A stretch of DNA of 64,000 nt from contig JBAUHI010000071.1 of NCBI GenBank assembly GCA_049680185.1, positions 38,848 through 102,847 on the forward strand. The letters are read 5' to 3'. Below, piece after piece: positions 7,946 to 16,061 of the stretch. The notes under the pieces are model-generated. The model saw only the letters and a program-made list of their open reading frames with translations. It made no database searches and had not been told where the DNA came from. Positions within the stretch are counted from its first letter, which is position 1. The number at the start of each line of letters is the position of its first letter. The DNA is from CAMLHU01 sp049680185. GTDB taxonomy: Bacteria > Gemmatimonadota > Gemmatimonadetes > Gemmatimonadales > GWC2-71-9. Both the position numbers and the translations under genes were made by a program.

Positions 7946-8908
7946 CTAGTGCGACGTGCGGATCAACCCGATGAAGACCGCCGTCAGGAGCGTGAACACG
8001 AACGCGTGCAGGAACGCCACGAACAGCTCCAGCAGCATGATGCCGGTGGCCAGGACGCTCGCACCCAGGCCCACGGTGTAGCTGTGGAAGACGAAGGTGA
8101 GCCCCAGGAGCGCCAGGATGACCACGTGCCCGGCGGTCATGTTGGCAAAGAGCCGGACCGCCAGTGCGAACGGCTTGGCCAGCTTCCCGATGATCTCGAT
8201 CGGCGTCATGATGATGAGCAGGACGACCTTCATGATGCCGCCGGCGATCCCACCCGGCAGACCCGGCGGAATGAAGAAGATCGTGCCGAGATATCCCTTG
8301 GCGCCGAGCGAGCGCATCCCGGCGATCTCGATGACCACGAGGGCCAGGAGTGCCAGGGCGCCGGTCACCGCGATATTGCCGGTCGCGGGCGCGCCGTATG
8401 GCAGGAGCCCCATCAGGTTGCAGAAGAGCAGGAAGAAGAAGAGCGAGAGGAGGTATGGGACGTACCCTTCGCCGTGATGACCGACGTTGGGCACGATCAC
8501 CTCTTGCCGGACCCAGAGCGCCGTTGCTTCCATCGCCCCGGCAAAGCCCTTGGTGGGCTTCCCCGCCGCATCGGCCAACGCCACCGAGCGGGACACCATC
8601 AGCAGCATCACCAGCGCCAGCGTGGCGGCCAGGAGCATCCAGACCAGGTGCTTCGTGGGCGAGAAGTCGATCGCGATGGGCCCGACCTGCACCGGCGTCC
8701 ACTGCGGCAGTTCCGCCTCGCAAGTGAGGCCGGACTCGAAGCAGGGATACTCGATCGCGTGAGCATTCCCGATGTGGTGCATGATGTCGATCTCGCGACT
8801 CGGCGCGATGGCCGCGGTCACCGGCGGCGCTTGCGCCACGAGCGGCGGCGCCCCGGCAAGGAGCGCCACTGCCACCAGCATCGCCATCCCGCGCATCACC
8901 CGGTTCAT
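7946..8908 (-). CDS. atpB: ATP synthase Fo subunit a
   Basis: A 320-residue integral membrane subunit that forms the proton half-channels. The essential Arg lies in ALAVRLFANMTAGHV and the partner helix in FVFHSYTVGLGASVL and following residues. The start ATG at 8908 gives a signal-like N-terminus (LVAVALLAGAPPLVAQ) before the first channel helices; a further upstream extension in this frame has no similarity. It overlaps the upstream atpI stop by 4 bp. Confidence 0.94.
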   Translation of the reverse strand: MNRVMRGMAMLVAVALLAGAPPLVAQAPPVTAAIAPSREIDIMHHIGNAHAIEYPCFESGLTCEAELPQWTPVQVGPIAIDFSPTKHLVWMLLAATLALVMLLMVSRSVALADAAGKPTKGFAGAMEATALWVRQEVIVPNVGHHGEGYVPYLLSLFFFLLFCNLMGLLPYGAPATGNIAVTGALALLALVVIEIAGMRSLGAKGYLGTIFFIPPGLPGGIAGGIMKVVLLIIMTPIEIIGKLAKPFALAVRLFANMTAGHVVILALLGLTFVFHSYTVGLGASVLATGIMLLELFVAFLHAFVFTLLTAVFIGLIRTSH

Positions 8909-9279
8909 CGTGCCTCGGTCGTGGAACGTCGTGCCGTCATCGCCACAAACACCTCGACTCCCAGGAGCGCCAGCAGCACTATCGCCAGTCCTACCAGTCC
9001 CGGTCCGATCGGCCAGTGGAGGGCCGGGAGGATCACGAGCCCTGCGAGCGTCAACAAGGCGATCCGGGCCAGCATCCCTACGATCCACGCCGCCAGGAAC
9101 CGCTCGGTACCGAGGGACCGGACCAGCCACCACCCGAGTGGGGCTTGGAACACCAGGGCAAGGCCGAGCCCCAGCCACGCACCTTGTTTTGCATCGATTG
9201 GGAGGGTCTGCGCCGCGGCCAGTGCCGCCACTGCTATTGCAGTCACCCCGACCAGGTAGCGGCGGGCGTTAGGCGTCAT
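8905..9279 (-). CDS. atpI: ATP synthase protein I-like membrane protein
   Basis: A 124-residue protein with four predicted membrane helices (around residues 8-24, 32-50, 60-82 and 90-112). Size, topology and position before atpB fit the ATP synthase subunit I family, which assists c-ring assembly or magnesium transport. Sequence conservation in this family is poor, so the call rests mainly on synteny. The start ATG at 9279 overlaps the stop of the upstream gene. Confidence 0.75.
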   Translation of the reverse strand: MTPNARRYLVGVTAIAVAALAAAQTLPIDAKQGAWLGLGLALVFQAPLGWWLVRSLGTERFLAAWIVGMLARIALLTLAGLVILPALHWPIGPGLVGLAIVLLALLGVEVFVAMTARRSTTEAR

Positions 9280-9509
9280 TTTGGCTTCCGTCCGGAGCGC
9301 TCGCGCAGCTCTTTGAGGAGGCTTGCCATCATCCCGGCAAAGCCGAGCAACACCAGTGCTACTGTGAGGATGCCACCGGTCCCGAAGCGCCGATCGAGCC
9401 ATTGGCCGACCCATGCCAGGGCACCGATCGTGACCGCCAACTGGACACCCAGGCCGGTGTATCGGAGCGCATCCGGCGTCCGTTCCCTGTCCGGCGGAGT
9501 GCTAGTCAC
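9276..9509 (-). CDS. AtpZ/AtpI-type ATP synthase accessory protein
   Basis: A 77-residue protein with two membrane helices (YTGLGVQLAVTIGALAWVG and LTVALVLLGFAGMMASLL) joined by QWLDRRFGTGG. This is the layout of the short AtpZ family (ATPase gene 1) found at the head of many atp operons. The start is GTG at 9509, a base or two after the transcription start predicted from the promoter at 9518-9546, so the message may be leaderless. Confidence 0.8.
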   Translation of the reverse strand: MTSTPPDRERTPDALRYTGLGVQLAVTIGALAWVGQWLDRRFGTGGILTVALVLLGFAGMMASLLKELRERSGRKPK

Positions 9510-9517
9510 GGGGCGCG

Positions 9518-9546
9518 AATTTAGCGGCTTGTGAAATATTTCGCAA
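9518..9546 (-). promoter_or_regulatory. Sigma70-type promoter of the atp operon
   Basis: On the minus strand TTGCGA (9546-9541) is followed after exactly 17 bases by TAAATT (9523-9518). The spacer is A+T-rich. Transcription would begin near 9511, almost at the GTG of atpZ (9509). Confidence 0.6.
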
Positions 9547-9683
9547 GGAAAATGCGGGTACGCGCACTCGGTGAGAGGCGGAATGATCGTGTTGCTGGTG
9601 ATTTCCGAACGGAGCAGGTTCCCGACTGCCGAGTTCGATCGCGTTTGTCAGGCCACTTGCGGGGCGATGTGTCGAACACTAAA

Positions 9684-10127
9684 CTAACCAGGAGTTCGGA
9701 CTGTCTTCGGTTTGCCGCACAGCCTGGACACAACGGCATCTTGGAGCCGGCGCAGCGATCGTGGTGATCTAACCTGACATTCCCAGATACGGACCACCTT
9801 CCAACCGGCTCGCCTCAATTCACGCGTGACCCTTCGATCGCGGCTCATATTGTCGTTCAACTTCCGGCTCCAAAACATCGAGTTGGTTTTGGGTGCCTTA
9901 TAACATCGCGGGCAGCCATGCCAGAAGCAGCCGTCGATGAAGACCGCGACTTGAAGGCTAGGCCACGAAAAGTCTGGTCGTCCGGGAAGACTCAGATGAC
10001 GTCGCCACCCTGAAACTCGCTCTGCTCGCAGGACCCGCGCGAAACTCTCCTCGGTCGTCTTGTTTCCGCGACCGAGAATCGCTCTCATGATGCGCGACCG
10101 AGCCGGTGTAGGTGCCTTGAGCTTCAT
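9684..10127 (-). CDS. vsr: Very short patch repair (Vsr) mismatch endonuclease
   Basis: A 147-residue Vsr. It nicks next to T:G mismatches that arise when 5-methylcytosine deaminates, so it protects cells with C5 methyltransferases. The family landmarks are present: SRIMRAILGRGNKTTEE, the LPGRPDF catalytic Asp52, FIDGCFWHGCPRC with the zinc-binding His70, Cys72 and Cys75, and KTNSMFW with a following NxxRD. It is divergent from the methyltransferase gene with only 36 bp between starts. Base composition is lower in G+C than the surroundings, in line with transfer as a unit. Confidence 0.95.
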   Translation of the reverse strand: MKLKAPTPARSRIMRAILGRGNKTTEESFARVLRAERVSGWRRHLSLPGRPDFSWPSLQVAVFIDGCFWHGCPRCYKAPKTNSMFWSRKLNDNMSRDRRVTRELRRAGWKVVRIWECQVRSPRSLRRLQDAVVSRLCGKPKTVRTPG

Positions 10128-10163
10128 TCGCGTGCCCTAACCGCCCGCGTGAGGAATCCCAAC

Positions 10164-11405
10164 GTGGCAAAGAAGATACTGACTTGCATCGACCTGTTTG
10201 CTGGATGCGGCGGGCTCTCCCTGGGCCTTGAACAGGCGGGTTTCCGCCCGCTGCTCTTCTCGGAGCTCAATTCATCGGCCGCCGAAACATACCTGGCTAA
10301 CAGGACGAGTCACGGCATTGCCGACTATCGCGACATTTACGCACTCAGGGATTCGGCCCTTTCGGGACACCTCCGAGAGTGGAGCGATCAGGGGATCGAA
10401 GATGTTGACCTCGTCTGCGGAGGGCCACCGTGCCAAGGGTATTCAGGCATCGGACATCGCCGAACGCATAAGGTCACCCGCGAGGAAGTGCCGTCAAATC
10501 ACCTCTACAAGGAAATGATCCGGGTGATCAGAAAGGTCCGGCCAAAGGTTTTCCTATTCGAAAATGTCCGAGGACTCTTGTCTGGGCGCTGGACTCCAGA
10601 AGGCGAAAAGGGCGAGATCTGGGATGATGTACTGCGTAGCTTTGAGGAGATCAGAGGATACACCGTGCGGTGGAAGCTCGTGCACGCAAAGGACTATGGT
10701 GTCCCGCAGAATCGCCCGCGCGTGTTGATGGTCGGGATCCGTAGCGACGTAGCTTGGTCGCCAAACCCTGCACTTACCGCTAGCGGTCTCCTGCCAGAAC
10801 CGGGCCCAATCGCCCCAAACCCAGTTGATGTGTGGGGCGACCTGGTCGACGATGACTACTTGCGCAAGGAGCGGACTGATCAGTATCCCCATCCACCTCG
10901 ATCACGATTTCAACGGGAAATGAGGACCACCCGCCCAGGAACGGTGTTGAGGAAGGGCGACGAACTCTCGGAGCACGAATACAGTCAGCACTCTGCGCGA
11001 ATTCGCCGAAAGTTCATTCACATGCTCAAGCACGGGGGTGAGATTCCTGAAGAGATGCAAACCAAGAAGTTTGCCCAGCGGGTGCTGCCTCGGATTTGGG
11101 GCCCCGGTGGCCCGAACATCACCGCCACATCCCTTGCCGACGACTACGTGCACTACGAACAGCCGCGCAGCCTGACGGTGCGTGAGTGGGCACGCCTCCA
11201 GACATTTCCCGATTGGTACCAGTTCCGTGGGCCCCGTACCACCGGAGGCAGCCGCCGTGCCGGCAATCCATCCGAAGGGAATTGGGACCGGGAAGTCCCG
11301 AAGTACACGCAGATCGGGAACGCAGTCCCTGTCCGGCTCGCCCGGGCTGTCGGAGAACACTTCAAGGCAATACTCCACCGCTCCTCAATGAGGCGAAGTG
11401 CCTAG
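10164..11405 (+). CDS. DNA (cytosine-5) methyltransferase
   Basis: A 413-residue C5 methyltransferase with ordered motifs: motif I DLFAGCGGLSLGLEQAGF (SAM binding), motif IV GGPPCQGYSGIGHRR with catalytic Cys90, motif VI LFENVRGLL, motif VIII QNRPRVLMVGI, a target-recognition region (about residues 190-320), and motif X QIGNAVPVRLA. I prefer GTG at 10164 over GTG at 10149 because GAGGAAT lies 7 bases upstream. It probably protects the site cut by the neighbouring MvaI/BcnI-like enzyme. The prototype MvaI and BcnI partners are, to my knowledge, N4-cytosine methylases; here the methylase is C5, which explains the Vsr. Confidence 0.94.
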   Translation: MAKKILTCIDLFAGCGGLSLGLEQAGFRPLLFSELNSSAAETYLANRTSHGIADYRDIYALRDSALSGHLREWSDQGIEDVDLVCGGPPCQGYSGIGHRRTHKVTREEVPSNHLYKEMIRVIRKVRPKVFLFENVRGLLSGRWTPEGEKGEIWDDVLRSFEEIRGYTVRWKLVHAKDYGVPQNRPRVLMVGIRSDVAWSPNPALTASGLLPEPGPIAPNPVDVWGDLVDDDYLRKERTDQYPHPPRSRFQREMRTTRPGTVLRKGDELSEHEYSQHSARIRRKFIHMLKHGGEIPEEMQTKKFAQRVLPRIWGPGGPNITATSLADDYVHYEQPRSLTVREWARLQTFPDWYQFRGPRTTGGSRRAGNPSEGNWDREVPKYTQIGNAVPVRLARAVGEHFKAILHRSSMRRSA

Positions 11406-12553
11406 AGCGTGAATTCCTTGATTGGCGGAAACAACGAACCAAAGTCCTTCTTGTTCATCTTGAATAGCGGACCCTTTTCGACGACACCACCGCTGGTCTT
11501 CCGCTTGATCAGGTGATCCATCGTGATTACGCCGGACGCGATCAACGGCCCGAGTTGGCTTGGGTTCGGATCGCGCGTGTATCCCGCCTGCAGGAGCGTG
11601 TAGAACTCGACCCCATCCTGATGCTCAGCTTTTACCGACACCCAAAACGTCTCCGGATGCTTCTCGAGCAGCCTCGCCCTAAGCTTGGCTAGCCGCCACA
11701 CAGCCACATTTGAACGCACCTGGCTGGTTTCCTGAAGGCGATCTTCACCATCCAACACCTCAAGCCTCAGACCCTGAGCGTTGAACCGACGGGCCGACAC
11801 AGTACAATAAAGTTTCTCCACATCTCCACGAAAATATCCGAACAGGTCCAGAATCTCTGCACTACTCCTGCAACCGGAGAGATCCCAGTCCGCAACTTGT
11901 GCAAAAAGGTTGGAGCGGGTCTTGTGCGCTCCGCGCGCCGCCTTGAGCTCGATGCCTTTGAAGTCGGGAGTCGGGCGGGAGTTCGGCGGTAACCCGAGAG
12001 CAGCCTCGAGCGTCATGCCAACCGCAGTGTCGCCCGCGCCCAACGCCCTCAATGGCCCCATACCAGCAAGCGTTCGCAATCGATCGAGAAGCTCCCTCGC
12101 CAGAACAGACAAACCATCATCGACCATCGCGGAGAGCGGCCCCGACTTAAGGGCTGCTGCTACATCCGTCCGACTTAGGTTCACGACAAATAGTCGTGCG
12201 TCTCTTTCGATCACGGCCAAGATGTTGTTCGCCCCCACATACCGTGGCAACCGCGAAAACCAGATGCGTGGATCGCCTTGTTTCGTGGTCGGACGGTACA
12301 GTGTGGCGTTAGCCGGTTCCCATTTTTCGCCGACCAGCACAGACGCGGGCATAACGACCTTATGCTTCGCCCCTTGCTGCTGCACCGAGAAATCATGCAC
12401 TCCTCGAGCGGCCAAGAACTCACGAAATGGCTGGATAGCATCGATGATGCTCTTCTCCAGCGCGTTCCCAGTTGGCTGAAGTAGGCTGAAGCGAAATCCA
12501 GCCGACGTCAGCTCGGCTAGACGGCCACGTTCGATGTCTTGAAGGTCTCTCAT
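11402..12553 (-). CDS. MvaI/BcnI family type II restriction endonuclease
   Basis: A 383-residue protein. Its C-terminal half carries the monomeric MvaI/BcnI nuclease core: Glu183 in MTLEAALGLPPN, then Asp197-x4-Glu202-Leu-Lys204 (PDFKGIELKAARG), the same D-x4-E-x-K spacing as MvaI. KTRSNLFAQVADWDLS follows. The family recognises CC-x-GG-type sites, so CCWGG, CCSGG or CCNGG is likely but not proven. About 170 residues precede the core, longer than MvaI (about 250 aa), perhaps an extra DNA-recognition or regulatory domain. The gene converges on the methyltransferase gene with a 4-bp stop overlap. Confidence 0.88.
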   Translation of the reverse strand: MRDLQDIERGRLAELTSAGFRFSLLQPTGNALEKSIIDAIQPFREFLAARGVHDFSVQQQGAKHKVVMPASVLVGEKWEPANATLYRPTTKQGDPRIWFSRLPRYVGANNILAVIERDARLFVVNLSRTDVAAALKSGPLSAMVDDGLSVLARELLDRLRTLAGMGPLRALGAGDTAVGMTLEAALGLPPNSRPTPDFKGIELKAARGAHKTRSNLFAQVADWDLSGCRSSAEILDLFGYFRGDVEKLYCTVSARRFNAQGLRLEVLDGEDRLQETSQVRSNVAVWRLAKLRARLLEKHPETFWVSVKAEHQDGVEFYTLLQAGYTRDPNPSQLGPLIASGVITMDHLIKRKTSGGVVEKGPLFKMNKKDFGSLFPPIKEFTL

Positions 12554-12744
12554 TGGCGATTGCTCATTTCATAATGGTGCGGTCTAAGGCCATGGCCGCC
12601 GCTCCTAAGCTATGCGATCCATTGAGCACCGACAGGCCCAAGGCGATATCACCCGCATCTCGCCTCGCGCACCCCGCCCTCTTACCGCTCATCCCTCCCC
12701 CGTTTACCGTTCACCCTTCACCGTTCACCCCTTCCCGGTCTCCA
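12554..12744. repeat. Spacer with GTTCACC heptamer repeats
   Basis: No gene is evident between the restriction gene and moxR. Bases 12701-12733 carry tandem copies of a heptamer (TTCACCG and TTCACCC variants), the same family found at 28193-28276 and 31712-31793. Confidence 0.7.
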
Positions 12745-13764
12745 ATGCCCCCCACTCCGCCCGCCCCCGCCACTGACGACGTCGCCGCCCTCGCCCGCCT
12801 GGCCCGGGCGGTAGAGTCATTGCGCGCCCAGATAGCCGCGCGGGTGGTGGGCCAACGAGATGCCGTGGACGGTATGCTCACCGCCGTACTGAGCGGCGGG
12901 CACGCGCTCCTGGTGGGCGTGCCGGGTCTCGCCAAGACGCTGATGGTGGCGACCCTGGCGGAAGCGCTGCAGCTCTCGTTCAGTCGGGTGCAGTTCACCC
13001 CCGACCTGATGCCGGGCGATATCACCGGCACCGACGTGCTGGAAGAAGACCCCACCAGCGGGCGGCGGGTCTTCCGGTTCCTGCGTGGGCCGGTCTTTGC
13101 CAACGTGGTCCTGGCCGACGAGATCAACCGCACTCCCCCCAAGACCCAGGCCGCCCTCCTGCAGGCCATGCAGGAGCACCGGATCACCGCCGGTGGCACC
13201 ACCTACGACCTCCCCGCCCCCTTCTTCGTCCTGGCGACCCAGAACCCGATCGAGCAGGAAGGCACCTACCCGCTCCCCGAGGCCCAGCTCGATCGCTTCA
13301 TGCTCGAGCTCCGGATCGGCTACCCCACTCGGCAGGAAGAGGAAGCGATCGTCGAGCGGACCACCGGTGCCGTCGACATGCCGATCACGCCGGTGCTCGA
13401 TGCCGCCGCGATCGTCGAGATGCAGTCCTTGGTGCGCCGGATCCCGGTCTCCAAGGCGCTCATCGCCTCGGCGGTCAAGCTGGCACGGATGACCCGCCCC
13501 GACGATGCCGACGCGCCAGCGCTGGTACGCGAATACGTGGAGTGGGGGGCTGGACCCCGGGCCTCGCAGTACCTGGTGCTGGCGGCCAAGGCGCGCGCCG
13601 CGATGGCGGGCCGTCCCCTCGCCGATCTCGACGACGTATCCGACTCGGCGCTCGCGGTCCTGCGGCACCGGGTGGTGACCAACTTTGCCGCCGAGGCCGC
13701 TGATCGATCGAGCACCGACGTGGTCGAGGAGCTGGTCGAAGCCGGAGCGTGGCTCAAACCCTGA
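12745..13764 (+). CDS. MoxR-family AAA+ ATPase
   Basis: A 339-residue AAA+ chaperone-like ATPase. Walker A is GVPGLAKT (about residues 58-65) and Walker B VVLADEINR (about 121-129); ATQNPIEQEGTYPLPEAQLD is the MoxR signature with sensor 1. The ATG at 12745 is chosen because the frame upstream is repeat DNA. MoxR proteins usually precede DUF58 and von Willebrand genes, with which they mature metalloenzymes or surface complexes. Here the next gene is convergent and unrelated, so this copy is an orphan. Confidence 0.93.
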   Translation: MPPTPPAPATDDVAALARLARAVESLRAQIAARVVGQRDAVDGMLTAVLSGGHALLVGVPGLAKTLMVATLAEALQLSFSRVQFTPDLMPGDITGTDVLEEDPTSGRRVFRFLRGPVFANVVLADEINRTPPKTQAALLQAMQEHRITAGGTTYDLPAPFFVLATQNPIEQEGTYPLPEAQLDRFMLELRIGYPTRQEEEAIVERTTGAVDMPITPVLDAAAIVEMQSLVRRIPVSKALIASAVKLARMTRPDDADAPALVREYVEWGAGPRASQYLVLAAKARAAMAGRPLADLDDVSDSALAVLRHRVVTNFAAEAADRSSTDVVEELVEAGAWLKP

Positions 13765-13784
13765 AGCAACGACCGGCTGATCCG

Positions 13785-14705
13785 CTACGGCGTCGAGCCG
13801 TGCCCCTCGATGATCGGGTTCTCGTGACAGGCGGTGAACGTGGCGGTAAAGCTGGTGGTAGCGCCTCCTGCCAGTCGGCCGGCGATGACCCCGCTGGTGA
13901 ACGCCGGGTAGCGGGTCCCGCACCCGACGTCGTAGTAGATCGGCTCTGCCGTCCAGACGGTGAACGACCCTCCCCGCGCGTGCGCCGGCTCACTGGCATC
14001 AAAGGTCCCGCTGAACGTGATCGTGCCGGAAGGAATGTCGGCCCCCGGCACCAGGGGACCGCCGCCATCGGGCAGGTAGGTGCCATCCCAGCTCTCGATA
14101 TAATCGGCGGCCCCCGTGAGGCCGTCGTGACTGAAGCTGGTGGTGACGTGGAGCGCGGCCGAGGTCGCGATATGGTCGGAGGCAAGCGTGGCGGATTCGG
14201 TGCCCGTGGTGTGCCGTTCGGTGAATCCCGCCGCGCCCCGGTCGATGTGATCGGTGAAGTCGCTCTGCCAGTGGAAGGCGTAGGGACCGGGATCGTCGTG
14301 GAAGGTGATGGTGCCGACGAACCACTCCGTCTGCGCGTGCACGCTGTCGACCAGCGTGCAGTTGCTGCGGCTATAGGTCGAGGTCAGCGAATCGGGGATA
14401 CCGTCATGGTCGGAATCGAGGGGTGATCCGGTGGAGTCGAGTGCGCCCGAAAGCACCGGATGACATCCCACACCGAGGGACGAGTCGGAGAACTTCGGGG
14501 CGCTCGCCTCCAGGGAGTGGACGAAGATCTGGGGGGCCACGCCGTGCTGCTGGAAGACCGTGAGCATCGCATAGGCAAAGGAGGGCGTCTCCTTGCCGAG
14601 CGCCGCGGCCGAGGAATCGGTGAGCGGCGGGAGCGCGGTGGGCGCCGTCGACGACTCGTGGCAGGCGGCGGCGAGGAGGATCACGATCGGCAGGCTGAGT
14701 CGCAT
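13785..14705 (-). CDS. Lipoprotein, DxDxDGxxD-motif family (paralogue 1)
   Basis: A 306-residue predicted lipoprotein with signal peptide and lipobox LLAAAC (Cys15). Around residue 97 it has DSDHDGIPDS, a calcium-binding-like loop, followed by conserved cysteines (SNCTLVD). The C-terminal half is beta-rich and ends with FTATFTACHENP. It is a paralogue of the next two genes, sharing the same order: lipobox, DxDGDG loop, NCTxVDS, W/Y-rich beta strands, TFTAC end. It is less similar to the other two than they are to each other. Function unknown. Confidence 0.75.
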   Translation of the reverse strand: MRLSLPIVILLAAACHESSTAPTALPPLTDSSAAALGKETPSFAYAMLTVFQQHGVAPQIFVHSLEASAPKFSDSSLGVGCHPVLSGALDSTGSPLDSDHDGIPDSLTSTYSRSNCTLVDSVHAQTEWFVGTITFHDDPGPYAFHWQSDFTDHIDRGAAGFTERHTTGTESATLASDHIATSAALHVTTSFSHDGLTGAADYIESWDGTYLPDGGGPLVPGADIPSGTITFSGTFDASEPAHARGGSFTVWTAEPIYYDVGCGTRYPAFTSGVIAGRLAGGATTSFTATFTACHENPIIEGHGSTP

Positions 14706-14785
14706 ATGTCCATATCGGCATCTTGGCCGGGCATGTCAAGCGGAGGCCGGCCCGTCCAGGTGTCGTGTTTCAAGACAGCACCAAG

Positions 14786-14810
14786 AAGGCCCGGGCACTG
14801 CCCGGGCCTT
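14786..14810 (-). terminator. Intrinsic terminator after paralogue 2
   Basis: Perfect 11-bp stem AAGGCCCGGGC with GCCCGGGCCTT, loop ACT, 29 bp past the stop of the lipoprotein gene at 14839. On the minus strand it is followed by TTCTTGG, a weak U-tract. Confidence 0.75.
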
Positions 14811-14838
14811 CCTGGTGGTCGGTGGGACAGCCGTTGGT

Positions 14839-15843
14839 TCAGGTGGTGCCGAAGGTCGTCACCGTCGGTGCGACATTGCAGGCGGTGAATGTCACGTCGA
14901 AGCCCGACGTAATGACGCCGTGGAAGCCACCGGTGACATGACCGGCGGTGAACGGCGGGTCGTCGCCGTTCCCGTCGCAGGCCGCGGAATACGCCAGCGG
15001 CGTCGGGGTGGCAATGTCGAACGAGAAGCTGTTGGGTTGACCGGGGATGCTGATCCCGATGCCGCCGACGATGGTGATGTGGCCGTCGGGGAGCGCATCA
15101 CCGAACACCAGCGATCCGCTGCTGGGGATGAACTGGAACTCCATCGCCTCATCGAGCAGAATGGTCGACGCCCCGGCGCCTGTGGTGCGCGTGGTGTCGG
15201 CGAGGTTGACGTTGAGGTCGGCGAGTTGCGCGGCCTCGGTGTAGGTATCGGTCCCCACCTCGTGGACCGTCTCGGTGCTGCTGGCCGTGGTGAACGTGTA
15301 GGTGAAGTCCACCACCAGGCGGAAGCCGAAGAGGTCGCCGATGTCCACGATCTTGATGGTGCCCTGGTAGCTGAAGGTGATATCGTCCGCCGAGTCGACC
15401 ACGGTGCAGTTGCCGGCAGTGAAGGTGGCCACGACGCTGTCGGGCACGCCATCGCCATCGGTATCGATCGGGGTGTCCACGTTGATATCGCCGCTCAAGG
15501 TCGGCGCGCAGTCACCGCCGGAGCGATAGAGGATCGGCGCCCCAGGAACGGTGCCGAGCGCCCGTCCGCGCACGCCCATCGCGTAGAGCGCACCGGCCAA
15601 GGCGCCCTTGGAATGAGGCGCAGCCGCCGCAAATGACGGGAGGTTGGACGCATCGTACGACCCGTCGGCGAACGTCGACAGCGCATCCGAGCCCAGCGAC
15701 TGTGCGATCTCCGCGCCACCCTGCGCTTCGGCGGCGGAGAACGTGGTGCCGGAAGGACCGCTGCTGCCACTGCTGCCGCAGGCCGCGGCACCGAGCCCTG
15801 CCAGGGCCGTGAGTGCCAAGGTCCGCATTGAGAAGTACCGCAT
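14839..15843 (-). CDS. Lipoprotein, DxDxDGxxD-motif family (paralogue 2)
   Basis: A 334-residue predicted lipoprotein. The ATG at 15843 is supported by AAGGAG about 9 bases upstream. The signal peptide ends at lipobox LGAAAC followed by a Gly/Ser-rich linker (GSSGSSGPSG). DTDGDGVPDS near residue 130 is the shared loop, followed by CTVVDSADDITFSYQGTI. The C-terminus ends in FDVTFTACNVAP. Probably anchored in the outer or inner membrane facing the periplasm or surface; no enzymatic motif is visible. Confidence 0.78.
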   Translation of the reverse strand: MRYFSMRTLALTALAGLGAAACGSSGSSGPSGTTFSAAEAQGGAEIAQSLGSDALSTFADGSYDASNLPSFAAAAPHSKGALAGALYAMGVRGRALGTVPGAPILYRSGGDCAPTLSGDINVDTPIDTDGDGVPDSVVATFTAGNCTVVDSADDITFSYQGTIKIVDIGDLFGFRLVVDFTYTFTTASSTETVHEVGTDTYTEAAQLADLNVNLADTTRTTGAGASTILLDEAMEFQFIPSSGSLVFGDALPDGHITIVGGIGISIPGQPNSFSFDIATPTPLAYSAACDGNGDDPPFTAGHVTGGFHGVITSGFDVTFTACNVAPTVTTFGTT

Positions 15844-16006
15844 GCGCCTGCTCCTTCGCTTGGGTGGGTGCACCGGTCAGAGGGGACCGGAGGAACGCGC
15901 GCCAAACTAAGGCCTTGCCTCTTCCCGCAATCAACAAGTCAACACGTTGTTCTGCAACGAGTTCCGGCGATGGGCCACGTGACGATGGTCACACCAAGGA
16001 AACGAA

Positions 16007-16032
16007 AAGGCCCGGACCGCGGTCCGGGCCTT
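16007..16032 (-). terminator. Intrinsic terminator after paralogue 3
   Basis: Perfect 12-bp stem AAGGCCCGGACC with GGTCCGGGCCTT and a GC loop, followed on the minus strand by TTCGTTTCC. It closes the lipoprotein gene that ends at 16062. Its arms resemble those of the terminator at 14786, which fits duplication of a gene with its terminator. Confidence 0.85.
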
Positions 16033-16061
16033 CTCGATCGAGCAGCACGGTGTGACCGTGA

